Assembly (NCBI RefSeq): GCF_949987535.1
Contig: NC_080077.1
Coordinates: forward strand, 38,520,561-38,584,560
DNA length: 64,000 nt
From: Balaenoptera acutorostrata
Lineage: Eukaryota; Chordata; Mammalia; Artiodactyla; Balaenopteridae
Direction: 5' to 3'
Shown: positions 1-12,200 of the stretch, one piece after another
Layout: each line of letters starts with the position of its first letter
Numbering within the stretch: position 1 is the stretch's first letter
Program-made: the position numbers and the translations under genes
The notes under the pieces: generated by a model
Seen by the model: only the letters and a program-made list of their open reading frames with translations
Told to the model about the DNA's origin: nothing
Databases searched by the model: none

Positions 1-145
1 TCTGTGACTTTGAGCTAGTTACTTAAGGTTAGGGTGTATCTGTTTCCTCACTGTGATAACAGAACTCATGTAGTATATTATAAGGATAAGCATGGTCTAT
101 GTAAAACTCCTGACACTTGCTAGATATGGAATAAATGAAAGTTGC
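1..145 (+). mobile_element. MIR SINE fragment, cut by the window edge
   Basis: The sequence follows the MIR core and 3' part: a degenerate form of 'tgtgacttTGGGCaagttacttaa', then 'gtttcctcact', a 'taaggat' block and a terminal 'ctgacacttgctagatatggaataaatg'. It is ancient and diverged. The 5' part lies outside the window. Confidence 0.65.
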
Positions 146-2040
146 AATAATACAATAATAATAAAGAACACATATGCCATGGCTCAATGGCTAAGCTATT
201 AGAGTGATCTGGTACCTATTTCAATTGTGCATTTAAACCCTCAGCATATAAATTCAAAGGCAGGTACTACGTTGATCGATAAAAGTGCTGAGTCAAGGAA
301 GATTTGTTTTTCTTTAATCATCAGTTGCTTGGATTGAAATAACACTCGATCACATTAAAATTCCTAAAACATCTATTTATGCATGAGGAGTTAAGGTCCA
401 TACTTGGTTTTTTAGAAGGTAAAAGATTTTTGTTTTCATTTCCACAATGCTTCTCTTATATATATCAAATACACATCTACACATAGGAGTATATTTTAAA
501 GGCTATTTGCAGTTTACAGTTATAAAGGCTACTGAGATGTTACCTAGTCACCTAATCTTTCCTGGACCTGTGCCAACTGAAAATTGGAGTCCACCATAAA
601 GCAGAAATTTACTTTTCAAAGGCTCCCCTCCCTAAATTTCTTGCCTATCAAGTCTTTAGTTATAAGAAGTAATTTACCATATTAGAAAACTAAAGAGACC
701 ACCTTCCTGAAAACATATAATACTCTATTTCAAAATGCTTCTGCTCAATAAATAAATGCTTGTGGATTTTGATTGTGAAAATCAAGTAAACTAATCTGGG
801 GTTGCTAGTGGTGATGTTGGCGGTAGGGGTAGTTATGGTAGAAATAATCTATTAGTACCCTGAAGAGCAAGGACAATTGGGAGGGACTAAATATACAATG
901 GAGGTTCAAGACTACTGAAGGGACGATAAGAAGAGAGAAAGGAGGAAGAGAGAAAAAAGTGCTCATAGAACTCCTGCTACTTTCATTCCGAAGCCCTGGG
1001 CAGGAGCCCTTTTTATGTTCAGAATGTGGTAAGTTCTTTCTTCTCTCTTTGCCCCTGCATATTCTGATTCTCTTCTTAGATTCTTTTCTTCCTGGCCAAA
1101 ATACCATGCATTTTCCTAGTTTCAGCCAAAATTTTACCTTCTGTACAGAGTCTTCATTAACTCCCTGAGACAAATATGGATGTTTCCTCTTCTTATGTTT
1201 CTCTATTATGGTACATAGCATTACTGTTTATTTGTTGTGTGAGCCCCTTAAAATTGAAAATGATTCTTTAGAGATTGTATATTTTGTAAAGTGTGTGCTT
1301 TGAATATGATAATAATTTTTTTGTGTTGCTTTAATTTTCACCTGATGATAATAGCAAAAATCAAACACAGAGTTTCTTAGTTTGAATGAAATGGTTATTC
1401 CACAGATAAGGTGACTTCTTGAAGCATCACCCATATTGACATACTAGCATATTCAAAAATTATAAAAACAATATTATCAATGAGGAATGATTAACAGACA
1501 AGTCTTCATTAAAACATTTACAATCTACTGTCTGTGTCACTGAAGAAAACTTTCAATACTTGTAAAAAACCACCATGAAGTCCAGAAATCTAGGAACCAG
1601 AGGATCTGTGGTTGGAAGAAATACTAAATATCATTTTTTCCAACCATCCTGCCAGTAAGTGAATCCTTTATCCTACATTTCTGCCAGGTGAGCATCCAGG
1701 CAATGCTAGGTCTCTCGGCTAGTCCCCTTAAAGGATGATCTGAGAAATGTCACAGTCATGCATAGAGACATCAGAACAGGTTTTGAATTCTTCCTCTCAT
1801 GTGAAATAATGTGAAACATCACACTTACTATGAAAGAAAAATGAAACAAATCATTTAACAAAGTACAACACTCTTAATTGGTGAGTTATACTTTTAAATT
1901 ATGCATTTTGTATAGATTTTAGTAAATAACTTTAAGAAACTTTTCACTGGATAATTAAATTTAACTGAATTAACTTCAGTCCTTATTCAGAAGAGAAAAA
2001 TAGGGGATAATAGAAAAGAGAAGAAGAACAAGAAAAAAAG
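146..2040. other. Intronic sequence without a recognised gene
   Basis: This is AT-rich unique sequence. Open frames of 60-140 codons at 805-1434 are weak, overlap on opposite strands and match nothing I recognise. The stretch 1595-1760 has the composition of an old interspersed repeat, but I could not assign it. Confidence 0.5.
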
Positions 2041-2381
2041 TGGTATAAAAAATTTACAAACAGAATCCTCAGCTAAATATAATAGAATCCGGAGACCAGA
2101 AGGGGGAGCTCCACACCCTTTGACAATAGCAGAGCCAAAAGGAAGAATAAAGACTCCTCTTCTTTCCTGGTAAGGACTTGGCCAATGAAAAGCCACAGAC
2201 TGTTTTACTCTAGCCCTCCCAACTTCCTTTTCCTCTTTATAAAAGCGTCCTCCTTCCCTTGCTGTGCAGGAACTTACAAGTGACTCACCACGGTTATGGA
2301 CCACAAATTGTAATTCTCTGCTGATCCCCAATAAACTCATCTTTACTGGAGAAATATCTGACAGTCTATTTCAGATCAACA
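2041..2381 (+). mobile_element. Old LTR fragment of an endogenous retrovirus (ERV1-like), solo
   Basis: An LTR-like order is visible: a CCAAT-like motif (ggccaatgaaaag, about 2180), a TATA-like box (ctttataaaagcg, about 2236), a GT/CT-rich R region, a polyadenylation signal (aataaactca, about 2329) and an end in CA at 2380-2381. No gag, pol or env-like coding sequence follows, so this is a solo or truncated LTR. The left boundary is uncertain and no clear target-site duplication was found. Confidence 0.6.
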
Positions 2382-3263
2382 GTGGTAATATACACTTGTG
2401 GGTAAAGTTGAAGAAAGGTCATGGAATTTTGAATATATGCACACTGATATCTATGATGATCTCATTTTTTATGACATAAAAACAATGTTTTCCTGACTAT
2501 TTCAAACAGATTTGCTTGTCTTTACTGATATCAAAACACAATGTACATTCTGAATGATCCCTGGAAATGCCTCATTTAGTAATATCAGCCTTTTAAAATG
2601 CTATCTTTCTTTTCAGAGCACAGATCTGATTTGGAAAAAATGTAGGAAAATATATCTATATGGAAAAAGAATACTCTAGAATCTAGTAACAGTTTAAAAG
2701 GTCTGTGTTTTATCAGTTTCAATACTCAAATTGCAGGTGATGGGCAGTTCGTAGAAATCTATGTGATTCACAAATGGAATTTTAGAAATTTTGTATTCAT
2801 TACAATTTTGTTTCCCTAATTTCCTCCTTTATGTCTTCTAGGGTCTTCAGAGCTCTCTTGTGCTTATTATTATGTTACTATTAATGAAATCAAAGTCCTT
2901 CCCAAAGACGATTTGTATTCTCCAGGTGGTAGCAGGCTATCCGTAGACTTTTTCCAAGCTTAACAGAGTGCCAACGCCTCTTTGTGCCTGGGAAGGAAAG
3001 GGATTCCCATGATTTAGAATCAATTAGATCAAAAAAGATTTAAGTGGATTAAGACACTTATTCACTGAATTTAGTAACTGGGAAGATTATTCCGTTACTG
3101 ATCACAAGGTCCATCCATAAGCCACCACATATAATTACTCTGGAGATACCCTTGATACATCATTAGCCCTGGGCATTTGAAAACCACATTACTCTTGGAG
3201 GACTTCACTAAATTCCTGTGGCCCTTACCACAGCATTCCATGAAACTGTTTGCTGTGTTATTC
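2382..3263. other. Intronic sequence without a recognised gene
   Basis: This is unique AT-rich sequence between the old LTR and the L1 insertion. No repeat family, splice-flanked open frame or RNA gene was recognised. Confidence 0.5.
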
Positions 3264-3395
3264 TAAAATGGTTTAGAGAGGCGGAGTTAAGATGGCGGTG
3301 TGGGAAGACTCAGAGTTAGCACTCCCTACAACTAGGGCACCTGCTGGCCACTGGTGGGGGACTCTGATGCCCAAGGAGAAGGAAGGAACCCCAAA

Positions 3396-3860
3396 GTGAA
3401 CCAGTAGGACACAGGGGGACTGAAGGGGAAGGAGAAGTGGAGGCCAGACAGGATCTGTGCCCCTGAGGCTGGGGAGAACAGGAGAGGCAGGTAGGAGAGG
3501 CCTTCCAGGAGGAATGGGTGAGGAGTGGAGGGCGATTGCCCTGCCCACTTAGGCAGGGGAGACTGCTGAGCTCCCAAGCCAGTTCCCTGCCCTTCAAGGC
3601 CCCCTCCAAGCTGCGTGGGTCCTTGGGGGTATAGGAGGAAGGCCAGGGAGATCAGGAGAGGCAGGCAGGAAGGGCCCTCCCAGACTGGAGGAGCAGGAGA
3701 GGAGAGGAGGGTGTCTGCCTCACCCACTTGAGACCAGGAAGCCTGCTGGGCTCCCAGGTGAGGTCCCCTGCCCTCTGAGACCAGGGGTGGAGGACACGCC
3801 TGGGCCCCTTCTGTTCCTTGAGCCTAAGCCCCACCCCCCACAGTCCCGTGGGTCCTGAGC
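3396..3860 (+). repeat. Tandem monomer-like units in the L1 5' UTR
   Basis: The motif caggagaggcagg occurs at 3479-3491 and again at 3653-3665, a period of 174 bp. It is followed in both copies by the same order of blocks: a 'gaggaatg/gaggag' purine block, 'ctgcccactt/ctcacccacttg', 'gggctcccaag/aggt', 'ccctgccct' and 'cgtgggtcct'. The second unit has about 40 extra bases. An incomplete unit may precede 3479. Known: rodent L1 promoters are built of tandem monomers, so a similar role here is an inference. Confidence 0.6.
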
Positions 3861-4400
3861 ATTGGTCCTGCCCACCACCCAAACCTCACCCCTGCTTAGG
3901 CCCCGCCCTCCACAGCCAAGGCATTTTTTTCCCCCTTTTTAATTTTGTTTTTCTTTTCCCTCCTCCTCTTTTTTACTACTGTGGTACTGATGTACCTTCC
4001 GGTTATTGATTCATCTATATTTTTATTTTTATATTCCTCCTAACATATCTGTTAGTTTCCTAGTCTAATGTTATTTTTTACTTTGTTATTTTTTTTTTTT
4101 TTCCACCTCAGGTGGCTTGCGGGATCTTGGTTCACGAGCCCAGGGTCCCTCTGAAGCTCCTGCAGTGGGAGATGAGAGTCCAAACCACTGGACTAACAGA
4201 GAACCTCAGACTCCAGGGAACATTCATCGGAGTGAGGTCTCACGGAGTTCCTCATCTCAGCACCAAGACCCAGCTCTACCCAATAGCCTAAAAACCCCAG
4301 CGTTGGAAGCCTCAGGCCAAACAACCAGTAAGACAGGAACACAACCCTACTCATTAAAAAAAAAAAAAAAAAATGAGACAGCAAAAAAAATATGTCACAG

Positions 4401-5280
4401 ATGAAGCAGCAAGGTAAAAACCTACAAGACCAAATAAATGAAGAAGAAATAGGCAATCTACCTGAAAAAGAATTCAGAGTAATGATAGTAAAGATGATCC
4501 AGAATCTTGGAAATAGAATGGAGGCATGGATTTAGAAAATACAAGAAATGTTTAACAAAGATCTAGAAGAACTAAAGAACAAACAAGCAGAGATGAACAA
4601 CACAATAACTGAAATGAAAAATACGCTACGAGGAACCAATAACAGAATAACTGAGGCAGAAGAACGAATAAGTGAGCTGGAAGACAAAATGGTAGAAATA
4701 ACCACCAAGGAGCAGAATAAAGAAAAAAAAAATGAAAAGAATTGAAGACAATCTCAGACACCTCAGGGACAACACTAAACGCACCAATGTTCAAATGATA
4801 GGGGTCCCAGAAGAAGAAGAGAAAAAGAAAGGGTCTGAGAAAATATTTGGAAAGATTATAGTTGAAAACTTCCCTTACATGGGAAAGGAAATAGTCATTC
4901 AATTCCAGGAAGCACAGAGAGTCCCATACAGGACAAACCCTAGGAAAAACACACCAAGACACATATTAGTCAAACTAATAAAAATTAAATTCAAAGAAAA
5001 ATATTAAAAGCCGCAAGAGAAAAACAAAAAATAACATACAAAGGAATCCCCATAAGGTTATCAGCTGATTTTTCAGCAGAAACTCTGCAGGGAAGAAGGG
5101 AGTGGCAGGATATACTTAAACTGATGAAAGAGAAAAACCTACAACCAAGATTACTTTACCCAGCAAGGATCTCATTCAGATTCAATGGTGAATACAAAAG
5201 CTTTTCAGACAAGCAAAAAGCTAAGAGAATTCAGCATCACCAAACCAGCTTTACAACAAATGCTGAAGAAACTTCTCTAA
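4401..5280 (+). pseudogene. L1 ORF1 (RNA-binding nucleic-acid chaperone), degenerate
   Basis: ORF1p is the trimeric RNA-binding chaperone of the L1 particle. The start is placed at the ATG in 'cagatgaagcagcaagg', in frame with the coiled-coil part. Visible parts are an N-terminal segment with NLPEKEFRVM, heptad-like coiled coil around 4548-4740 (EAEERISELEDKM), an RRM region with IIGVPE-like and ENFPYMGKE blocks (4790-4900) and a C-terminal domain with YPARISFRFNGE (about 5158). The end is the TAA at 5278-5280. Damage: an in-frame TAG at 4533-4535, a frameshift near the A-run at about 4725, and further shifts around 5000 and 5210. Confidence 0.85.
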
Positions 5281-5338
5281 GCAGGAAACACAAGAGAAGA
5301 AAAAGACCCACAAAAACAAACCCTAAACAATTAAGAAA

Positions 5339-8300
5339 ATGGTAATAGGAACATACATATCAATAATAATCTTGAATGTAAATGGATTAAATGCCCCAAC
5401 TAAAAGACACAGACTAGCTGAATGGATACAAAAACAAGACCCACATATATGCTGTCTACAAGAGACCCACTTCTGACCTAGGGACACATACAGACTGAAA
5501 GTGAAGGGATGGAAAAAGATATTCCATGCTAATGAAAATCAAAATAAAGTTGGAGTAGCAATACTCGTATCAGATAAAAAAGACTTTAAAATAAAGACTG
5601 TTACAAGAGATAAGGAGGGACACTACATAATGATCAAAGGATCAATCCAAGAAGAAGATATAACAATTATAAATGTTTATGCACCCAACAAAGGAGCAGC
5701 TCAATACATAAGGCAAAAGCTAACAACCATGAAAGGGGAAACTGACAGTAACACAATAATAGTAGGAGACTTTAACACTCCACTTACACCAATGGACAGA
5801 TCATCCAAACAGAAAATAAATATGGAAACACAAGCTTTAAATGACACAACAGATCAGATAGTTCTAATTGATATTTATAGAACATTCCACTCAAAAGTGG
5901 CAGAATACACTTTCTTCTCAAGTGCACATGGAACATTCTCCAGGATAGATCACATCTTGGGTTACAAATCAAGCCTCAGTAAGTTTAAGAAAATTGAAAT
6001 CATATCAAGCATCTTTTCTGACCACAACGCTATGAGATTGGAAATCAACTACAGGAACAAAACTGTAAAAAACAAAAATACATGGAGGAGAAACAGTGTG
6101 CTATTAAATAACCAAGAGATCACTGAAGAAATCAAAGAAGAAATAAAAAAATACACAGAAACAAATGACAATGAAAACATGATGACCCAAAACCTATGGG
6201 ACACAGCAAAAGCAGTTCTAAGAGGGAAGTTTATAGCAATACAATCTCACCCCAAGAAATAAGAAAAATCTCAAATAACCAATCTACCCCTACACTTAAA
6301 ACAACTAGAGAAAGAAGAACAAAGAAAACCCAAAGTCAGAAGAAGGAGAGAAATCATAAAGATCAGAGAAGTAATAAATGAAACAGAAATGAAGAAAACA
6401 ATAGCAAATATCAATAAAACTAAAAGCTGGTTCTTTGAGAAGATAAACAAAATTGATAAACCCTTAGCCAGACTCATCAAGAAAAAAAGGGAGAGGACTA
6501 AAATCAATAAAATTAGAAATGGAAAAGGAGAAATCACAACTGACACTGCAGAAATATGAAGGATTATAAGAGACTAGTACAAACAACTGTATGCTAATAA
6601 AATAGACAACCATGAAGAAATGGACAAATTCTTGGAAAGGTACAACTTTCCAAGACTGAACCAAGAAGAATTAGAAAATATAAACAGACCTATCACAAGT
6701 AATGAAATTGAAACTGTGATTAAAAATCTTCCAGCAAACAAAAGCCCAGGACCAGATGGCTTCACAGGTGAATTCTATCAAACATTTAGAGAAGAGCTAA
6801 CACCTATCCTTCTCAAACTCTTTCAAAAAATTGCGGAGGGAGAAACATTCCCAAATTCATTCTGTGAAGCCACCATCACCCTGATACCAAAATCAGAAAA
6901 AGATACCACACAAAAAATTATAGACCAATATCACTGGTGAACACAGATGCAAAAATCCTGAACAAAATAGTAGCAAACAGAATCCAACAGCACCTTAAAA
7001 GAATCATACACCAAGATCAAGTGGGATTTATCCCAGGGATGCAAGGATTCTTCAATATATGCAAATCAATCATTGCGATACACCACATTAACAAATTAAG
7101 GAATAAAAACCATATGATCATTTCAATAGATGCAGAAAAAGATTTTGCCAAAATTCAACACCTGTTTATGATAAAAACTCTCCAGAACATGACATAGAGG
7201 GAACCTACCTCAACATAATAAAGGTCATATATGACAAACCCACAGCAAGCATCATACTCAGTGGTGAAAAACTGAAAGCATTTCCTCTAAGATCAGGAAC
7301 AAGACAAGGATGTCCACACACACCACTCTTTTTCAACATAGTTTGGAAGTCAAAGCCACAGCAATCAGAGAAGAAAAAGAAATAAAAGGAATAGAAATTG
7401 GAAAAGAAGAAGTAAAACTGTCACTGTTTGCTGATGACATGATACTATACATAGAAAATCCTAAAGATGCCACCAGAAAACTACTAGAACTAATCAAAGA
7501 ATTTGGTATGGTTGCAGGATACAAAATTAATGCACAGAAATATCTGGCAATCCTATACACCAACAATGAAATATCAGAAAGAGATATTAAGGAAACACTC
7601 CCATTTACCATTAAAACAAAAAGAATAAAATACCTAGGAATAAACCTGCCTAAGGAGGCGAAAGACTTCCACTCAGAAAACACTAAAACACTGATGAAAG
7701 AAATCAGAGATGACATAAAGAGATGGAGGAATATACCATGTTCTTGGATTGGAAGAATCAATATTGTGAAAATGACTATACTACCCAAAGCAATCTACAG
7801 ATTCAATGCAATCCTTATCAAACTACCAAGAGCATTCTTCACAGAATTAGAACAAAAAAATTTTACAATTCGTATGGAAACAAAAAAGATTCTGAATAGC
7901 CAAAGCAATATTGAGAAAGGAGTTGAAGGAATCAGGCTCCCCAACTTCAAACTATACCACAAAGCTATGGTAATCAAGACAGTATGGTACTGGCACAAAA
8001 AGAGAAATATAGATCAATGGTACAAGATAGAATGCCCAGAGATAAACCCACGCACATATGGGCACCTAATTTATGACAAAGGAGGCAAGAACATACAATG
8101 GAGAAAAGACAGCTTCTTCAATAAGTGGTGCTGGGAAAACTGGACAGCTACATGTAAAGAAATGAAATTAGAACACTCCCTAATACCATACACAAAAATA
8201 AATTCCAAAAGGATAAGACTTAAATGTAAGACCAGACAGTATAAAACTCGTAGAGGAAAACATAGGAAAAACACTCTTTGACATAAACCACAGCAAGATC

Positions 8301-8898
8301 CTTTTTGACCCACCTCCTAGAGTAATGGAAATAAAAACAAAAATAAACAAATGGGACTTAATTAAACTTAAAAGCTTTTGCACAGCAAATCAAACCATAA
8401 ACAAGACAAAAAGACAACTCTCAAAATGGGAGAAAATATTTGCAAATGAAACAACAGACAAAGGATTAATCTCCAAAATATACCAACAGTTCATGGAGCT
8501 CAATATCAAAAAAAAAACAAACAATCCAGTTAAAGAATGGTCAGAAGACCTAAATAGACATTTCACCAAGGAAGACATGCAGATGGCCAAGAGGCACATG
8601 AAAAGATGCTCAGCATCACTAATTATTAGAGAAATGCAAATCAAAACTACAATGAGGTATTACCTCACGCCAGTCAGATTGGCCATTATCAAAAAATCTA
8701 GAAACAATAAATGCTGGAAAGGGTGTGGTGAAAAGGGAACCCTCTTGCACTGTTGGTGAGAATGTAAATTGATACAACCACTATGGAAAACAGTATGGAG
8801 GTTCCTTAAAAAACTAAAAATAGAACTACCATATGACCCAGCAATCCCACTACTGGGCATATACCCTGAGAAAACCATTATTCAAAAAGAGACATGGA
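5339..8898 (+). pseudogene. L1 ORF2 (endonuclease and reverse transcriptase), degenerate and 3'-deleted
   Basis: ORF2p nicks target DNA and primes reverse transcription of L1 RNA. The start MVIGTYISI at 5339 is 58 bp after ORF1. Visible parts are the AP-like endonuclease (NVNGLNAP near the start, LQETHF, VGDFNTPL at about 5764, SDHNAMRLEI at about 6018), the linker [14 protein letters not shown] (about 6739), reverse transcriptase with intact FADD (7427-7438), and the Cys-rich end [15 protein letters not shown] (about 8712). Damage: TGA at 5474-5476, which looks like a CpG change of an Arg codon; TAA at 6260-6262; frameshifts near 6930, 7200-7310 and 8285; TGA at 8757-8759 in place of a Trp codon; and loss of the last part at about 8898. 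Confidence 0.9.
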
Positions 8899-9232
8899 AT
8901 GGCAGGAATAAAGACGTTGACATAGAAAATGGAGTTGAGGACATGGGGTGAGAGGGCGAAGCTGGCGCAAAGTGAGAGTAGCATCAACACATATACACTT
9001 CGGAATGTAAAATAGTTAGCTGGTGGGAAGCAGCAGCATAGCATGGGGAAACTGGCTTGGTGCTTTGCAATGACCTAGAGGGGTGGGAAAGGGAGGATGG
9101 GAGGGAGGCTCAAGAGGGAGGGAATATGGGTACATGGGTATGCATATGGCTGATTTGCTTTGTTGTGCAACAGAAACTAACACAGTATTGTGAAGCAATT
9201 ATACTCCAATAAAGATCTATTAAAAAATAAAA
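8899..9232 (+). mobile_element. 3' UTR and A-rich tail of the plus-strand L1
   Basis: This block resembles the G-rich 3' UTR also seen at 12977-13332: 'ggcaggaataaagac', 'ggagttgaggacatgggg', 'ggtgggaagcagcagcatagc', a polypurine tract (ggagggaggctcaagaggg) and 'gcaattatactccaataaagat'. It is followed by an A-rich tail. Confidence 0.85.
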
Positions 9233-9244
9233 TAAAATCATTTA

Positions 9245-12200
9245 ACAACTGCATCTCTACTGATAGCAGGTACACTGCAGCATGCATAGTCTTCAATACT
9301 TCTAAGCATTACCATTTCATGTGTTATCTGCTGAGTTCATAGAAAAGGAAAAGCTGCTTTTCTGGGATCTTTATCATTTTACATTTACAATTATATATTA
9401 TTTATAGTTCTGTTCATCCCAGATGAATGTGTGTAGCCTTATCATCTATGCCTGAGTATAGACAATAACCTGTAAAAATAATCCTCAAATAAATAAAGCT
9501 GTTGACAGATAAATAAATTATGGAAATAGTGAGCAATGGACATTTTGGAACATCTTTAGTGCCACAGTTTATAACCATACATGTTATTTATCTTGCTTTC
9601 CAGTGTCAGATTGAAAATGTTTCATTCCTGGTAATGGTACTCATGACAACAAGCAAGGTTTGAAAAAGTAAGGGCCCTTTTTCTGCTGAGTCCTGGAAGT
9701 TGGAAATCATAATGGAAACATTAAAAATGGAAAGAGATAAAGAGGAGTAAGAAAGCTGGTCTACTGCTACTCAAAGTTTTGTTATAGATTCGTGACAAGG
9801 AGATACATAAAGAACATTTTTTTAAAAAGTTCCGGTAGAAGAGTACTGAAACCTATTCTGAAGAGAACTTAATTTTGATTATCTCTTAGTTCAACACCTT
9901 TTTGACTCCTAGATGATGTATCTTTGCTGCTCCCTAAATCTCAGTAAAGCATGGCCAAGGATGATGTTGAAATACACAAAGGAGTGAAATTCTTTAACAT
10001 GATAAACAATCATTTGAGAGCCTACTTGTGCCAGGCACATGCTCCAAATTTAATATTAATATTTCATTCCATACTTGCAACAACTGATAACTGATGTGAA
10101 GAAGAAACCAAGGCTTAAAGAATTTATCTGACTTGGGTAACAGTGGACAAGCAACCGCATTTCAGAAATGATGGAGTCAGATCCTTATCTTCATACTCCA
10201 GAAACCTTGACTCTTACCAAATTTTATGATTTTTACAGAAAAAATATATTAAGTTATGAGCAACTAGCTATTTCCAGACTAATGTCCAATATTATCCCAT
10301 CTGGGGAGAAAGTCATGGCTTTAAAAATTACTGACCAATAAAACTCTATTCAGTAGGTATGCGGTTAGTGTTCAGACGCTCTGCTGGATCACTTCACTGT
10401 GTGAAAGACTGCCCAGGGGAGGCTAGGCACCAAAACTGTTGAAGAATGAAAATAGCTAAATGGATGGAGGGGAGGACTCTGTATCATTGGTGCATACCCT
10501 CCATTAGTTCTGTGAACACTGTCTTTTAGTTATATAAGGCAAGCAGACACTTAAGTTCACTTAAAGTCAGTGGAGAAAGTGCAACTTTAACAAGATCTAG
10601 TTTGGTTGAACAAAGGCAAGTGCTTACATGTTGTTGGCGAGCATGTAAAGTATTCAATATACCTCCCCCAGGAATCTACAAGAGTCTCTGTATTGACATA
10701 GACTAAAATAATTCCTGAGAGGATGGAGATTCAAAGTGTCCCCATCCACTTCCTTTCCATTTGAGAATCAATATTGTTTGAATCCATCCGATGTACAAGG
10801 GTATCCCCAGGTAATACTAAATGACAGGAAGGAAAACAGGGGTCCTCAAAATAAGGGAAATGTGGACGTGTGACCCAAGTGTAATACTAGGGCTTAGGAA
10901 ATCGGAAGGAAGTGCTGGGTCTAAGAATAAGATATAACTGACCTCGTTTTAACCCTACCCAACTCAAGCACTCTAGAGGAGCTTTAGGGAGCTGAGTGAA
11001 TGGTAACAGTTTTAATACTTGGGACAGGCAAGTGACCTATCCAGCACAGACTGGGCATGACAGAGTTGGAAGGGGCTTTTTGAGGATGGGTTGCAATCAA
11101 AGCCTGAACCAGTCAGCAGAGACCTACACTAGCGGCTGTGGTGGCTTGGAGTAATTCTCTGACAGCATGTATTGGGGATAATAAAATCTGTCCCCTAGTA
11201 GCTATGGCAGCAGCACAGATGGAAAAGGGCAAATGAACTGAACTGTCTAGGTGTAGTCATTATACTGCAGCAGGTGGTGACATTTTATGAAGCATCCAGT
11301 ATTCTTGGTACAGATTATGTGGTCCTTCAGCCATGTGGTAGTATATTTGAGTACTGATTTTGTCAGTAAGGTAAAATAATCAGGACTAATTTCTTGGACA
11401 TGGATAAGCATTGAGCATGCTGGGATATAACATGCAAGGGGGTGATGGAAGGGAGAATTGCACCTTACTAATCTAGGAAGATGTGAACTTGGAGTCTTTA
11501 TAATTTGGATATTAAACGACGTGTAATTTTATTTTGTTGCAAGCTGATGAGATCTCGGGACATCTAAGTTCCAACTTAAAGTAAGTAAATGTAAAACCAT
11601 GAAAATTCTGTTCTTTGGCAGGTGGCAGAGGTCCCATGAGCATTCCATATTTAAAGGATTATGATTTAACCCTACAAGCTGCATTGTTATATCAACAAGA
11701 CTTGGTTCAGCATAATTTGTTTTGAGGGCAAGTTAATAAGTAACAGTGATTTTTTTGGTAAACCAAGCTGAAAATACTATCACTAGAGGTGTGCCTCAGA
11801 TTCTTTTCCACCAACATTTTAGAAGTGAGATCACTAGAAAGAATTAAGACAGATATTCACCATCCTGTTTAGTTGTATCCCTACAACCTGGATCAAGTTT
11901 CGGGACATATCCAAATGCGTTGAATATTTTTATGTAAACTTTGACATGAATTATTTTTCTCTGATGTGTTCATATCAGTAATCATCTAGAATGTCAGTAA
12001 CAAATTATTGTCCCTATGCCAAATGTAAAGTGGAAAGTCATGGAGACTTGCCTTTCAATATGACAGTAAGCTGTCTGTTTTTCAGAATATTCACTTTATG
12101 GTTTAAATTACAAATCCTAGTGACAAAAGAGTAAGTTAGAATATCAACAGGAATCAATTTAAATAATGAAACAAACAGCAGTTTATTGCCATGGGAATAT

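Larger units (their letters stand above)
3276..9232 (+). mobile_element. Nearly complete LINE-1 (L1), plus strand, defective
   Basis: This element runs from a typical start (gaggcggagttaagatggcgg) through a GC-rich 5' UTR (to about 4400), ORF1 (4401-5280), ORF2 (from 5339), a G-rich 3' UTR and an A-rich tail after aataaagatct. Imperfect flanking repeats, taaaatggttta (3264-3275) and taaaatcattta (9233-9244), match at 10 of 12 positions and are the likely target-site duplication. It lies antisense to NKAIN2. Both ORFs contain stops and frameshifts, and about 0.3 kb is missing at the ORF2/3' UTR border, so it cannot be autonomous. Few other full-length-type L1 copies are in the window. The family (cetartiodactyl L1) is inferred from the protein sequence and the 3' end. 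Confidence 0.92.

Noticed and set aside
1595..1760. Possible old repeat ('ggatctgtggttggaag … caaccatcctgcc')
   Set aside because: It resembles an ancient interspersed repeat, but I could not match it to a family with enough blocks.
6271..8878. Many minus-strand open frames rich in Phe, Leu, Ser across the plus-strand L1
   Set aside because: Shadow frames of L1 ORF2; A-rich coding strands leave the complement open by composition. The same holds for plus-strand frames at 39768-44610.
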